The notes under the pieces were generated by a model. That model was not told where the DNA came from. It worked only from the letters and a program-made list of their open reading frames with translations, and did no database searches. 64,000 nt of DNA, from the NCBI GenBank assembly GCA_008330645.1, contig VLTN01000012.1:310001-374000 (forward strand), in the 5' to 3' direction. This DNA comes from Cafeteria roenbergensis (Eukaryota > Sar > Bigyra > Bicosoecida > Cafeteriaceae). Made by a program: the position numbers and the translations under genes. Shown one piece after another: positions 29,059 to 38,489 of the stretch. The stretch's first letter is position 1, and the number at the start of each line of letters is the position of its first letter.

Positions 29059-30699
29059 ATGTCCACCTTCGGCCGCGTGTTCCGGGTCACCACCTTTGGC
29101 GAGTCCCACTGCGAGGGCGTGGGCGCCATTGTTGATGGCTGCCCGCCCATGATGACCCTGACGGAGGCAGACATCCAGCCCCAGCTGACGCGCAGGCGGC
29201 CCGGACAGTCCCGCCTCACCACGCCTCGCTCCGAAAAGGACAAGGTGACAATCTTGAGCGGCACGGAGCGCGGAATGACCCTGGGCACGCCCATCGGTCT
29301 GTTTGTGCGCAACGAGAACGTTCGCCCGGGCGACTACAAGGAGATGTCCGTCATCCCGCGCCCCGGTCACGCCGACTACACGTACCAGGTCAAGTACGGG
29401 ATCCGCGCTGCCAGCGGCGGCGGGCGCTCCTCGGCCCGCGAGACCATCGGGCGCGTTGCCGCCGGCGCCATTGCCGAGAAGTGGCTGGCCGAGACTTGGG
29501 GCACGCGCATCGTTACCTTCGTGTCCTCGGTGGGCGTCATCGACCTGGCGCCGGAGCTGCTGTGCCACCCCAGCGGCCGGGCCTGGACCCGCGAGGAGGT
29601 CGACTCCCGCGGGCGGCTGCGCGTGTTGCGCTCGGCCGCGCACTGGAAGCAGATCGACGCCCCCGCTGCAGACGGCGTGGAGCCCGACGCGGGAACCAAG
29701 GTCAGCCCCGAGCAGGCAGCCGCCGACGCCGCCGACGAGGCAGCCTTCGTGGCCGGCTCGTACGGAAGCGGGGTGGCCTGCTACAGGGCTGATGACGGCA
29801 CGCTCTTCGACCGGGACGGCAAGACCGTGGCCTCGGCCGAGGGCGCGCTGGTGACCGACGAGGTCATCACCCTCCGCTGCCCGGATCCCGCCACCGCCAG
29901 CCGCATGGCCACGCTCATTCGGGACGTCAAGTCCTGCCAGGACAGCACGGGCGGCGTCCTCACCACCGTGGTGGACGGCATGCCGGTCGGCCTCGGCGAG
30001 CCCTGCTTCGACAAGCTTGAGGCCGTCCTCGCTCACGCGATGCTCTCCCTCCCCGCCACCAAGGGCTTCGAGATCGGCAGCGGCTTCGCCGGCACGCGCC
30101 TCCGCGGGTCGGCGCACAACGACGCCTTCGACCTGGCTGGAGGTGCGCCCGACGCTTGGGCGACTGCTGCCACCGCCGCGAGTGGAGCCGCCGCTGCCGC
30201 TGCCGCTGCCGCTGCAGCTGCCGCTTCCGCTTCCGCTGCCGCTGCCGCTGCCTCCTCGGCCGCCGCCGGCGCGCTGCCCCCGCAGTCGCACCCAACCCTC
30301 GAGCAGGGCCGCGTGCTCCTCCGGCCCCGCACCAACAACGCCGGCGGCACGCTGGGCGGCATCAGCACCGGCGCGCAGCTCCTCTTCCGCGTGGCTATCA
30401 AGCCTGTGTCGACCATCGGCCGTCCGCAAGACACCGCCGGGTTCGACGGCGCCAAGGGCAACCTCGCGGCCCGAGGGCGTCACGACCCGTGCGTGCTCCC
30501 GCGGGCATCCCCCCTCGTCGAGGGCATGACGTCCCTCGTGCTCGCTGACCTCGCCCTGCAGCAGCGCACTCGCCGAGAGCCGGTGGCCCTGCCGCCTGCC
30601 GCGCCCGCAGATGCGCCCGCCCGCGCCGAGAAGCGCGCTGCCGAGAGCCAGGAGGGGGAGTCCACCGCCAAGCGCGCGCGAGATGACACGTCTGCGTGA
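29059..30699 (+). CDS. aroC: Chorismate synthase
   Basis: Last step of the shikimate pathway: 5-enolpyruvylshikimate-3-phosphate to chorismate, needing reduced FMN. 546 aa, no intron. Family blocks are intact and in order: [20 protein letters not shown] at residues ~11-30, [82 protein letters not shown] and [21 protein letters not shown] ~45-residue Ala/Ser-rich insertion lies at ~365-410, between the [11 protein letters not shown] and NNAGGTLGG blocks, and the C-terminal tail is longer and charged; most homologues have 350-400 aa. It is free-standing, not part of an AROM fusion. No transit peptide is seen, so cytosolic action is likely. Confidence 0.95.
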   Translation: MSTFGRVFRVTTFGESHCEGVGAIVDGCPPMMTLTEADIQPQLTRRRPGQSRLTTPRSEKDKVTILSGTERGMTLGTPIGLFVRNENVRPGDYKEMSVIPRPGHADYTYQVKYGIRAASGGGRSSARETIGRVAAGAIAEKWLAETWGTRIVTFVSSVGVIDLAPELLCHPSGRAWTREEVDSRGRLRVLRSAAHWKQIDAPAADGVEPDAGTKVSPEQAAADAADEAAFVAGSYGSGVACYRADDGTLFDRDGKTVASAEGALVTDEVITLRCPDPATASRMATLIRDVKSCQDSTGGVLTTVVDGMPVGLGEPCFDKLEAVLAHAMLSLPATKGFEIGSGFAGTRLRGSAHNDAFDLAGGAPDAWATAATAASGAAAAAAAAAAAAASASAAAAAASSAAAGALPPQSHPTLEQGRVLLRPRTNNAGGTLGGISTGAQLLFRVAIKPVSTIGRPQDTAGFDGAKGNLAARGRHDPCVLPRASPLVEGMTSLVLADLALQQRTRREPVALPPAAPADAPARAEKRAAESQEGESTAKRARDDTSA

Positions 30700-30963
30700 T
30701 GCTCGCGTTGCTGGCTCGAGCCGAGCCCAGGCCCTCGCGATTGCTTGCGAATCCGCAAATATCCCTTGTCCACCATCGCCCCTCGTGACCACGCCTCGCA
30801 CCACGAAAGCAGGCGCGTGCGCCGCCACAAGATCTTTCGCTGTGCGCGCCGCTGGCAGCTGCAAGGCCCCAGACCGGGGAGCGGGAGCGTGCTCGCTCGG
30901 GCCCGCGCGCCGACTCGCATGCCAGCGCGGCCTGCCCGGCCGGGCAGTCCGCTGAGCCCAGGC

Positions 30964-32640
30964 ATGCTTGCCCGGCTTCGGGCGTGGGCATGCGTGCTTG
31001 TCCTGGTGGGGTCGGTGATCACGTTGGCGGCGCTGACGTTGTGGGGACCGGACGCTGCCAAGCGTGCCAGTTTGAGCGCTGAGGTCCGGTTCCCCCAATG
31101 GGCTCGCTGGGACCCGAGCACGGCAGCGAGGGACCGGGAGGCTGACACAGGCGGTGCAGGGCACATGGTGGACGGGCGAACCGTGCCGCTGTCCTCCGTT
31201 CGCTGCCTCGGCCGAGGCGCTGATGGCGCGGCGAACGCCGGCGCGCCGGGCAGGGCTTGCGAGCTGCTGGACGTGTGCATGGACGCCGAGGACGGGCCTG
31301 TGCTGTACTTCGTACACCCCGACGAGCGCGAGGCGGAACTCCACACCCTTGCTGAGCGGGGCGGGCCGGCGCTTGGCCCGCCAGCCGTGCTCAGCCTCGC
31401 GTCGGCGTCAGAGACGTTTGAGCGCAGCGAAGTGCGCATCCAGGCAGTCAGTCAGGGGCTGGTGCACGGGGCCCCTCCGGGTGCGCCCTCCTCTTCGCAC
31501 GGCGCCGCCCAGATCCCAGGCGAGCGGGCTACGGACGCAGTGTGGGTCGGCGACACTGTTGCGCTGATCAGCCCTGTGGCGCGCGACGCGAACGTGGGCC
31601 ACTTGCTGCTCGAGGACGGCTTCGCCGCGTATGCGCTGCACTCGGTGTTTCACCGCCGCGGTGCGCGGGGCAGGCCCTGGAACGCCACGCGCCTTGCCCT
31701 GAGGCGCGGGTGCGGAGCCTTCCACGCGGGAGACGAGGCCGCGGCACGGCGCTGCATGGTCTTCTTCGACGCCGTCAGCAAGGCCCTGCCGCCTGGACTG
31801 CCCCCCACCTCCCTGGCCGCGCTCGCTGGCGGCGCCAGAGACCTTGACGGGCGGCTGGAGCGGCGGCTGTGCTTCAAGCGGCTTGTGGTCGGAACGGCGC
31901 CGTTTGGGCTCGTGCACCGGCCTGCGGATGCGTCCCAGGCAGCTTTGCTGAGTGGCTATCGATGCGCCGTGCTGAGGGGCCACGGCCTGCCCTGCGATGC
32001 TGTGGCGCCCGGCTCGCGGGCCAGGCGAGGGGATGGCCCCGACACCAACGACCCCGCGGTGCGCATCGTGGTGACCCGAAAACAGGGGGGCGTGCATGGG
32101 CCCAAGAGAGGCCTCTGCAACACCGACGAGGCTGCCGAGTGGATTCAGCAGGCGTTGGGAGGCGGCGCGGCGGGGCCTGAGGCGCTGGCTCTGGGCGCGG
32201 GCAGCCGGGCGCCGCGGGTGGAGGTGCGGGTGGTTGACTGGGCCGAGACGGGGACGTTTGCGGAGCAGCTGGCGCTGCTCTCGTCCACCAGTGTCGTGGT
32301 GTCGCCGTGCGGGGGAGTGAGCATTCCGCTGGTGTTTCTGCCAGAAGGCGCGCAGCTGATTGTGACGGACTTTTGGCAGCCTGACGATGAGGCCCGCGCG
32401 CTCGATGCCTTGACAGGCAGCAGCCAACACATGGAGGGGCACGTCTGGGCGCTGCTCTCCCACATGACCGTGCGCTACTACCAGATCACGGACCCGATGG
32501 CGGACGTTGAGCTGGCTGCCGGCACGCGGCCCACCAAGGAGGCCCTCAGGAACGCGGCGTGTGTCCGCCTCGAGCGAGGCCGGTTGCTGCGGCTGGTGCG
32601 GGACGCCGTCCGGGCTGTGGTTCGCGTTGGCGCACCGTAG
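30964..32640 (+). CDS. GT61-like (DUF563) type II membrane glycosyltransferase
   Basis: 558 aa. Starting at ATG 30964 gives MLARLRAWACVLVLVGSVITLAALTLW, an N-terminal signal anchor for the Golgi lumen. The C-terminal half has the GT61 features: a CFKRLVVGTAPFG segment, a VDWAETGTFAEQLALLSS region, and SPCGGVSIPLVFLPEGAQLI followed by VTDFW, which corresponds to the family's HGAGLxNxxFxPxG motif. The family includes plant xylosyl/arabinosyl transferases and animal EOGT. The usual His of that motif is replaced (SPCGG instead of THGAG), so activity or donor may differ. The frame upstream to 30745 is Arg/His-rich and unlikely to be translated. Confidence 0.75.
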   Translation: MLARLRAWACVLVLVGSVITLAALTLWGPDAAKRASLSAEVRFPQWARWDPSTAARDREADTGGAGHMVDGRTVPLSSVRCLGRGADGAANAGAPGRACELLDVCMDAEDGPVLYFVHPDEREAELHTLAERGGPALGPPAVLSLASASETFERSEVRIQAVSQGLVHGAPPGAPSSSHGAAQIPGERATDAVWVGDTVALISPVARDANVGHLLLEDGFAAYALHSVFHRRGARGRPWNATRLALRRGCGAFHAGDEAAARRCMVFFDAVSKALPPGLPPTSLAALAGGARDLDGRLERRLCFKRLVVGTAPFGLVHRPADASQAALLSGYRCAVLRGHGLPCDAVAPGSRARRGDGPDTNDPAVRIVVTRKQGGVHGPKRGLCNTDEAAEWIQQALGGGAAGPEALALGAGSRAPRVEVRVVDWAETGTFAEQLALLSSTSVVVSPCGGVSIPLVFLPEGAQLIVTDFWQPDDEARALDALTGSSQHMEGHVWALLSHMTVRYYQITDPMADVELAAGTRPTKEALRNAACVRLERGRLLRLVRDAVRAVVRVGAP

Positions 32641-32729
32641 CCTTGCTCAGCCTCTGCCGGACCTCCGCCGGCCGTGGCAGGCTTGGCCGCGCTTTGGCGC
32701 GCTTCAGCTGTCTCCCATGTTGCCAAGCG

Positions 32730-35687
32730 TTACCCATGAGCGGTGAGACATGTGCCTTGCCACCCCGGGCGCGTTATTTGGGACACGACGGCGCCAGTCG
32801 AGCTGTTAAAGGTCCACTCCTGGTTGAGATACTGCCCGACGTGGTTGTCGCAGGAGTAGAGATCCACGGCCGGCCCTATGGCGCCAGGAACGTCCAAGCA
32901 CATGTCCTGTCCCTGTTGCCGGCTGGCATATGGGAGGCGGAGCCGGTTGGCGAAGGGTGACGGCGACCACGCCCACGCTGTGTTTGCGGCGGCACAAGGG
33001 GAGCCCTTGCAGCCTGGTGCAGCCCTGGCCGCGGCCGCCGCGGCGCAGCTGACCAGCACGGCGCCTGTGCCGTCCGTCGTCCCGCAGGCCAGGGTGCCGA
33101 GGCAGAGCGGCTCCTGGGCTGGCGACCCGCCAAGAAACCGAAGCTCGAATGTGCCGTCTGCAGACGAGTCACCATCCGGGGCCGGCAGCGGCACCATCCG
33201 GAACTGTTGGTCCGGCCCCGGCTGGGACCCGTTGCCGCACGCGGCGAGGGTGACCGGGACGTCTCCGCCTGGCTTCATCCCCCAGAAGTTGAAATCGGCG
33301 GGACATCCCGGAGCGGGGCCGATGGCGACATCCCCCGCCGACACGGGGTCGTCCGACGGGAAGAGGACCACCGAGGACCAGGCGGGCAGCCCGTGGACGC
33401 GGTAGCGGGGCAGCATCGCTGGGCCCACCGGGTGCAGCCGCTCCAACGTGACTGGCGTCGTCGCGTTGGACTGGGCTGCCCACGGCTCAGGCATGTCCGC
33501 CTCCACGACGAGGCCAGACCCAGCCTCGGACAGCACTGCTACAAAGCGGGTCTTGTTGCTGACCCGCCGCGCGCTGACCAGGAATGCCCCCTCCCCGCGC
33601 AGGCCGTAAAAGGCTGCGCCTGGCAGAAGCCCGTCGTCCACCCCCGCGAAGACGCGCTGCGTGCCATTCCACGAGGAGAGCATGGCCGCCTGCAGCGCGT
33701 ACGCCGCCGCGTAGGGCGTCTCGGTGCAGGGGCCGTTGGCGCCCTCACTGTAGAACGTGTTGGGCTTGATCCAGTCGCTGAGCAAGAAGGTGATGTTGGT
33801 GATGGCCGCTGCCCTGCGCCCGAATTGCGCTGACATTTGCGACATTGCTGGGCGGCAGAAGCCGGTGAGCGCGCCCTTCATTCCCGCCCAGTGGTCCACA
33901 GACCGTGTGGCCAGCGCAAAGTCCCCGTCGGCGTCGGAGAAGTTCATGGTGCGCAGCGGCCACACGGCCATTAGGTGCGAGAAGTGGCGGTGCGACACGT
34001 TGAGAGGGACGCCCTCGGCGATCACCAGACCATCGGGGCCCACAGGGTATGGCGCGAGATCAGCCAGCCGGGCCTCCCACTGGCTCCGCTCCTCCGGCGA
34101 GGGGCGGCCCACCCCCGCGTCTGCCAGCTGCAGGATCCGGAGCAGGCCCCACCGGTAGAGCTGCAGGTCGTAGTTGGTGTCGGGGCCACGGTACGGGAAC
34201 TCCGGGCTGAAGGTGGTGGGAAGGTGGGTGCGCCCGTCAGGCTGCGTGGGCCCTGGCAGCTGGAAGAACCTGTAGAAGTTGAGCGCCGCGCTCAGCAGCG
34301 GAAACAGCACGCTCTCAGCTGACGTGCGGTTGAGCGAGACGGCAAAGTGGCGCTCTGCCAGGTGGGCGACCCACAGGAGGTTGCCCGTGATTGAAGGGGG
34401 CGAGGTCGTGCAGTTGGGCCCGTGGTCCCAGTAGCAGGTCTCGATGAGCTGGAGGCCGGACGCGCCCGTTGGCGCGGCTGCAACTGCAAAGGCGGACGAG
34501 TGCCACGCCGCCGGCGCGTTGAGCGAGAGGCGGCCAGCGCGCTGCGCGGCCGCAAACGTGTCGAGAAAGGGCTGGAAGAGGTCCAGCCGGTTCGCGGACA
34601 GCGGCGCGTAGTGCTGCATTTGCACGTTCATGTCAAGGTGCACGTCCGGCCAGGGGGTGCCAGGGACGAACCAGGGCCCCTGCAGGTCCATCATCACGCC
34701 CCGCCCTTGCCGACTGGCGGAGGCAAACTTGTACCACTGCGCTGCCCAGAAGGAGGACACCCATGTCGCGTCCGTCGTCACGAAGGCTCCTCGTGGCCAG
34801 AACGCCGCCCACCACGCTGCATTCGCTGCGCGAATAGCCGCCATTCCGGCGCCTGAGGCACGGGCGGCGGCTGTGGACGCCTGGAACTGCGCCTCGCGGG
34901 GGGAGGACACCACGGGCGAAATGGCAACGAACGCGTCCTCCCTGCCCGCCGAGGGCACCGTCAGCAGAGCGGTGCAGTGCGCCGTGCCGCGCAGGTGCGG
35001 CTGCACGGACACGACCAGGGCGGCCTGCTCCGGAGCAGGCGACGGCGGAGCCACCCGAGACACCTGGGCGGGCGGGTTCGGGACGTAGTCGGGGTTCCTC
35101 GGCGCCCAGGTGGACTCGGCCACCTCCGCCACAAGCTGGACGGCGAGGGGGTTGGCGGGGCCGCAGGCTGCCGTGTCCCAAACTGTGGACATCGCCATGA
35201 CGTCGTGCTGGTCAAACGCAGCGTTGGCCAGCAGGGTGAGCGACGCCGAGCACCCCGAGCGCAGCGAGACGTTGGCCGTCAGCTCGCCCCGGAACAGGGA
35301 AATGCGCATCGACGCCGAGGCCATTCCGCTCCCCAGGCCGACGCGGAGGTAGCCGATTGGCAGCCGGGGGGTGTCGTACACGAAGTTGCCGGTGTGGTTC
35401 TTCCCCGAGTAGCGGTCGTCGTACACGTCCATCCTCGACAGCTCGATGCGCCAGTGGTCGTGGGGATCGGGCTCAAACAGGTAGGCACCCAGCAGCCCGT
35501 TGCCCACGAACCCAGAGTCCCACCACAGGCTTGGCCTCTGCGAGCTTGTGTTCGTCCACTCCCACGTCAGATCTTGCGTGGCCAAGTGAGACTCAAAATC
35601 AACTGCAAGGCTCGCGGACGACGGCACGGCACCCCGGGCCAGGGCGAGCCCCGACAGGACGGCAAGCACCGAACAGCGGGCGGGCAT
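32730..35687 (-). CDS. Secreted GH95-family glycoside hydrolase with a C-terminal lectin-like domain
   Basis: 985 aa, one exon; ATG 35687 starts a signal peptide (MPARCSVLAVLSGLALARGA). GH95 alpha-L-fucosidase/galactosidase blocks are in order: WWDSGFVGNGLLGAYLFEP near the N-terminus, LPIGYLRVGL, PDVHLDMNVQMQHYAPLSAN (the HLNxNxQM-type motif), THLPTTFSPEF with the presumed acid Glu near residue 494, SHRHFSHLMAVWPL, and WAGMKGALTGFCR. Many N-glycosylation sequons fit secretion. The last ~170 residues contain PLCLGTLACG, QDMCLDVPGA, VDLYSCDNHVGQYLNQEWTF, typical of a ricin-type beta-trefoil (QxW) carbohydrate-binding domain. It probably degrades fucosylated or galactosylated polysaccharide of prey or habitat; the substrate is inferred. 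Confidence 0.85.
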   Translation of the reverse strand: MPARCSVLAVLSGLALARGAVPSSASLAVDFESHLATQDLTWEWTNTSSQRPSLWWDSGFVGNGLLGAYLFEPDPHDHWRIELSRMDVYDDRYSGKNHTGNFVYDTPRLPIGYLRVGLGSGMASASMRISLFRGELTANVSLRSGCSASLTLLANAAFDQHDVMAMSTVWDTAACGPANPLAVQLVAEVAESTWAPRNPDYVPNPPAQVSRVAPPSPAPEQAALVVSVQPHLRGTAHCTALLTVPSAGREDAFVAISPVVSSPREAQFQASTAAARASGAGMAAIRAANAAWWAAFWPRGAFVTTDATWVSSFWAAQWYKFASASRQGRGVMMDLQGPWFVPGTPWPDVHLDMNVQMQHYAPLSANRLDLFQPFLDTFAAAQRAGRLSLNAPAAWHSSAFAVAAAPTGASGLQLIETCYWDHGPNCTTSPPSITGNLLWVAHLAERHFAVSLNRTSAESVLFPLLSAALNFYRFFQLPGPTQPDGRTHLPTTFSPEFPYRGPDTNYDLQLYRWGLLRILQLADAGVGRPSPEERSQWEARLADLAPYPVGPDGLVIAEGVPLNVSHRHFSHLMAVWPLRTMNFSDADGDFALATRSVDHWAGMKGALTGFCRPAMSQMSAQFGRRAAAITNITFLLSDWIKPNTFYSEGANGPCTETPYAAAYALQAAMLSSWNGTQRVFAGVDDGLLPGAAFYGLRGEGAFLVSARRVSNKTRFVAVLSEAGSGLVVEADMPEPWAAQSNATTPVTLERLHPVGPAMLPRYRVHGLPAWSSVVLFPSDDPVSAGDVAIGPAPGCPADFNFWGMKPGGDVPVTLAACGNGSQPGPDQQFRMVPLPAPDGDSSADGTFELRFLGGSPAQEPLCLGTLACGTTDGTGAVLVSCAAAAAARAAPGCKGSPCAAANTAWAWSPSPFANRLRLPYASRQQGQDMCLDVPGAIGPAVDLYSCDNHVGQYLNQEWTFNSSTGAVVSQITRPGWQGTCLTAHG

Positions 35688-36027
35688 TGCTCGCGGACGC
35701 ACTGCGGCAAGCTGCGGTCTTCGCACGCTTCGGCCGTCCGGCGGCGCCTTCGAGTGCAGCCGCGGGGGCAACCACATTGTTTGTTGGCTGCCGAGGGCAG
35801 AGCCGCCCGCCGCGGACCCAAACCGCCCGGCGGCGCCTGCGCCCGCCGCGGCCCGAGCGCGGCTGGCCACCTCCGCAGCGCGTTGGCCGTACCTGCGCTC
35901 CCCTTCCTGGTCCTGCCGCTCGTGCAGACCCCCCGCAGCCCGACAAGAACCTTGAGCAGCCGCGCTTCAGCGAAGGCAGCTTCTGTGTTTTTGCTTCTTG
36001 CCCTCTCTCCTTTTCTCGCTCGTCACC
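35688..36027. promoter_or_regulatory. Shared promoter region, GH95 / SmG
   Basis: 340 bp between divergent starts. GGCAGAGC is at 35796-35803, 109 bp from the GH95 ATG. A T/C-rich tract (about 35985-36020) sits just before the SmG start codon and may mark its transcription start. Confidence 0.5.
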
Positions 36028-36399
36028 ATGCCCAAGCCAGCCGTGCCCCAGCTGAAGCAGTACATGGGGAAGCGCGTGAGCGCGAAGCTCAACGCCGGCC
36101 GCGAGGTTACTGGCACGCTCATGGGCTACGACCAGTTCATGAACCTGGTGCTCGAAGCGGCAAGCGAGGGCGTGTCCGCGAGCGAGCGCCGGCCCATCGG
36201 AAGCGTGGTGAGTCTGAAGCGCAACCCTCCCCCCCGTCTGAGCGCCGCGCGGCGTGGCGTCGCGTGCGGGCCCTGTGAGGCGGGGCGGTTCCGTGACAGC
36301 CTGGTCAGCCAATATCCGCTCTCCCCGTTCCGCTGTCGCCCCTCGCAGATCATTCGCGGCTCCAGCGTCATCCAGCTTCAGTGCCTCGACCGAGTTTGA
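36028..36399 (+). CDS. SNRPG: Small nuclear ribonucleoprotein G (SmG)
   Basis: One of seven Sm proteins forming the ring on U1, U2, U4 and U5 snRNA. Two exons, 36028-36207 and 36349-36399, with a 141 bp phase 0 intron (GTGAGT...CGCAG); 76 aa, the usual length. Sm1 motif: KRVSAKLNAGREVTGTLMGY followed by DQFMNLVL; Sm2 motif: across the intron IGSVIIRGSSVIQLQCLDRV. The start context TCACCATG is good. Confidence 0.96.
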   Translation: MPKPAVPQLKQYMGKRVSAKLNAGREVTGTLMGYDQFMNLVLEAASEGVSASERRPIGSVVSLKRNPPPRLSAARRGVACGPCEAGRFRDSLVSQYPLSPFRCRPSQIIRGSSVIQLQCLDRV

Positions 36400-36768
36400 T
36401 CGCGACATGCGTCCGGTGCGCTCTGGGCGGGCTGGCGGCGCGGGCGACTCCCTCCCCCGCTCGTGGGCCTGCGCTCGCTCCCGCTTGACGCAGCGAGAGG
36501 GCCAACGAGGCGCGGACCGGTGGGGCAGTGGGGGCGGCTCCATCTTGGTCCCTCAACGCCCGAACGCACGCCTGCCTGCGTCTGCGTGTTTCGCGTGGCA
36601 GCGCTCGCTGGGTCCTCTCAAACCACGAGTGTGCTTCGCAGTCGCGTGCCCGGCTCATGCTGTGGCGCGCGTGTGACGCGCAGGGCCCGAGAGCCGAGCG
36701 GAGCACAACCCACTCTTTGCCAGCCAGCTCCCCGCGCTGCACCGCACTCAACTAGCGCAGCCGCGCAC
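36400..36768. other. Gene-free 3'-3' spacer
   Basis: 369 bp between the SmG and TVP23 stops. Nothing recognisable was seen. Confidence 0.4.
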
Positions 36769-38240
36769 TCAAACAGCCACGTCGTCGTCGAAGGGGTTCC
36801 GCGACGGGACGCCGTCGCCCCCCTCGGAGCTGTGCACAAAGCCCCCGGCGTCGTCGTCGCCCAGCCCCGTGGCGTCTCCCTCGAAGGCCTTGCCCGGCTT
36901 GGACGTGACAGCCTGTCCCGGGGCGGGGGAGCCCCTGGCTGCTGTCGCCGCGGGAGCAGCAGCAGCAGCCGCACCGCCGCTGGCCGGCTGCGCCCCGCTG
37001 CTTCCGAACATGCTGGAGATGAGGGCGGTCCCGAAGGCAGAGCCCCCGCCCCCGCCGACGGCGGCCTTGATGGCAGAGTCCGCCAGCGCCTGCTGCAAGC
37101 GCTGCCTGGCCGCAGCAGAGCACTTGTAGTATCCGTAGGTGTTGGTGCCGGTCAGGGCCAGGGCGAAGGAGCAAAGGACGAGCCAGTCGAGGCTGAAACT
37201 GAGGAGGGCGGCCACGCCCAGCAGCAGCCACAGCAGCGGGGCCAGGAAGAGCGAGAGCCAGAAGATGCGGCTGTCGGCGGGCTTGGCGTTCCCGGCGCGC
37301 TCCTGCGGTGCGGCGAGGCGGGAACGGACGGCTCGTGACTCGTGGCACGGCGGCCGGGCGGGCCGTGGCGAAACCTCGAGAAAGGGCGCGGCGGCCGGGG
37401 CAGCAGGGCAGTCGGCAACGGCGCGGCAGCAAGCCCTGCTCGGCTCCGGAGCTTGCCTTACCAGCCGGGGGCGCTGGCACACTCACGGGGTGGGTCAGGA
37501 AGTACCACTCGGTCTGGCCGGTCTCCGTCACGCGGGTTCCCCACCGCAGGCCCACGAGCAGCCTGCCGCTGACGTTCTTGATAGTCCAAAAGTCGCAGGC
37601 CAGCAGCAGCACCGTCACCACAAACAGCGTCACGTAGTCCATGCCAACAAACCCGTTCAGCAGGTACAGGATCAGCGCGGCGAACTGCACAGCGACGGGG
37701 CTCGGAAGGGGGGTCGGAGGGGGCTCCGGCACGGCAAGCGAGGGCGAGGTGGACTTGACAATGCGCTTGCTGGAAGCTGCGGCAAGAAGCAGCCGCATTG
37801 CCCGCCCCAGAGCGCCAGCGAGGCTCACCCGAAAGGCCACGGTGAAGAACGCAACGGAGGGTCGCGACGACTTGCAGATGATGTTGTTCCAGGATGTCTG
37901 CTCGTCCCTGCGGTCGCAGGGGCAAGGCTCGAAGAAGCCGAACTCGGGCGTGTTGCTTCGCCGAGCAAGTGGCAGCGGCAGCGGGCCCCATGCACGCAAA
38001 GCAGGCCAGCTCAGACACCGCCTCCGCGCTCACCCTATCTCGCCCGACACCTGCACGTCATCCTCGAACGGGGAGGCCTGCGACAAGTCAAGAGAGCGCG
38101 AAGCAAAACGACTGCAATCGCTCCGGGCCACGCAGAAGCCCAGGCCGCGCCCAGAGAACCCTCCTTCCTCCCCCAAACGGGCCCGAGGCAGCCCTGTTCG
38201 TCAGCGTCGGCACCGCGGTCCTCACCCCAGCTTGCGCCAT
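36769..38240 (-). CDS. TVP23: TVP23 Golgi membrane protein
   Basis: Small Golgi/TGN membrane protein (animal TVP23A-C/FAM18) that supports vesicle traffic. Five exons: 38226-38240, 38034-38077, 37829-37907, 37487-37684 and 36769-37302; introns 148, 126, 144 and 184 bp, all GTGAG...GCAG; 289 aa. The joined protein starts MAQAGASPFEDDVQVSGEIG; the core reads SSRPSVAFFTVAFRFAALIL, then LLLACDFWTIKNVSGRLLVG and FWLSLFLAPLLWLLLGVAAL. The motif DFWTxKNVxGRLLVGLRW is the family hallmark. The tail is Gly/Ala-rich and ends NPFDDDVAV; an NPF could bind EH-domain proteins. Exons 3-5 are firm; the 15-nt first exon rests on frame, splice signals and the promoter octamer 46 bp upstream. Confidence 0.9.
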
Positions 38241-38285
38241 GGGGCCGCTTGCGGCCTGCAAGTGCTGCTGCCGGTTCTGCCAGGC

Positions 38286-38293
38286 GCTCTGCC
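38286..38293 (-). promoter_or_regulatory. GGCAGAGC octamer upstream of TVP23
   Basis: An exact copy on the minus strand, 46 bp upstream of the proposed TVP23 start. It supports the 15-nt first exon at 38226-38240. Confidence 0.45.
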
Positions 38294-38489
38294 CAGGCTC
38301 AGTCCCAAAGTTGTGCCGACGAGGCGCACGGCGCCGATCGCGTCGGACAGTCTGCATCGGGCACTCTCCGGGTGGGTTCGTGGACTTTGCTCGGCTTGGA
38401 AGCGTGCGCGCGCTCCGCGCCCCGGTGAACACATGTCTTGGACAGGTCAGCGCGCGACGCGCTGATCACCGCGACTCCGCTCACACGCA

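Noticed and set aside
36463-38428. Long plus-strand frames over the TVP23 region
   Set aside because: Antisense shadows of the five-exon TVP23 gene, whose protein matches its family across every junction.
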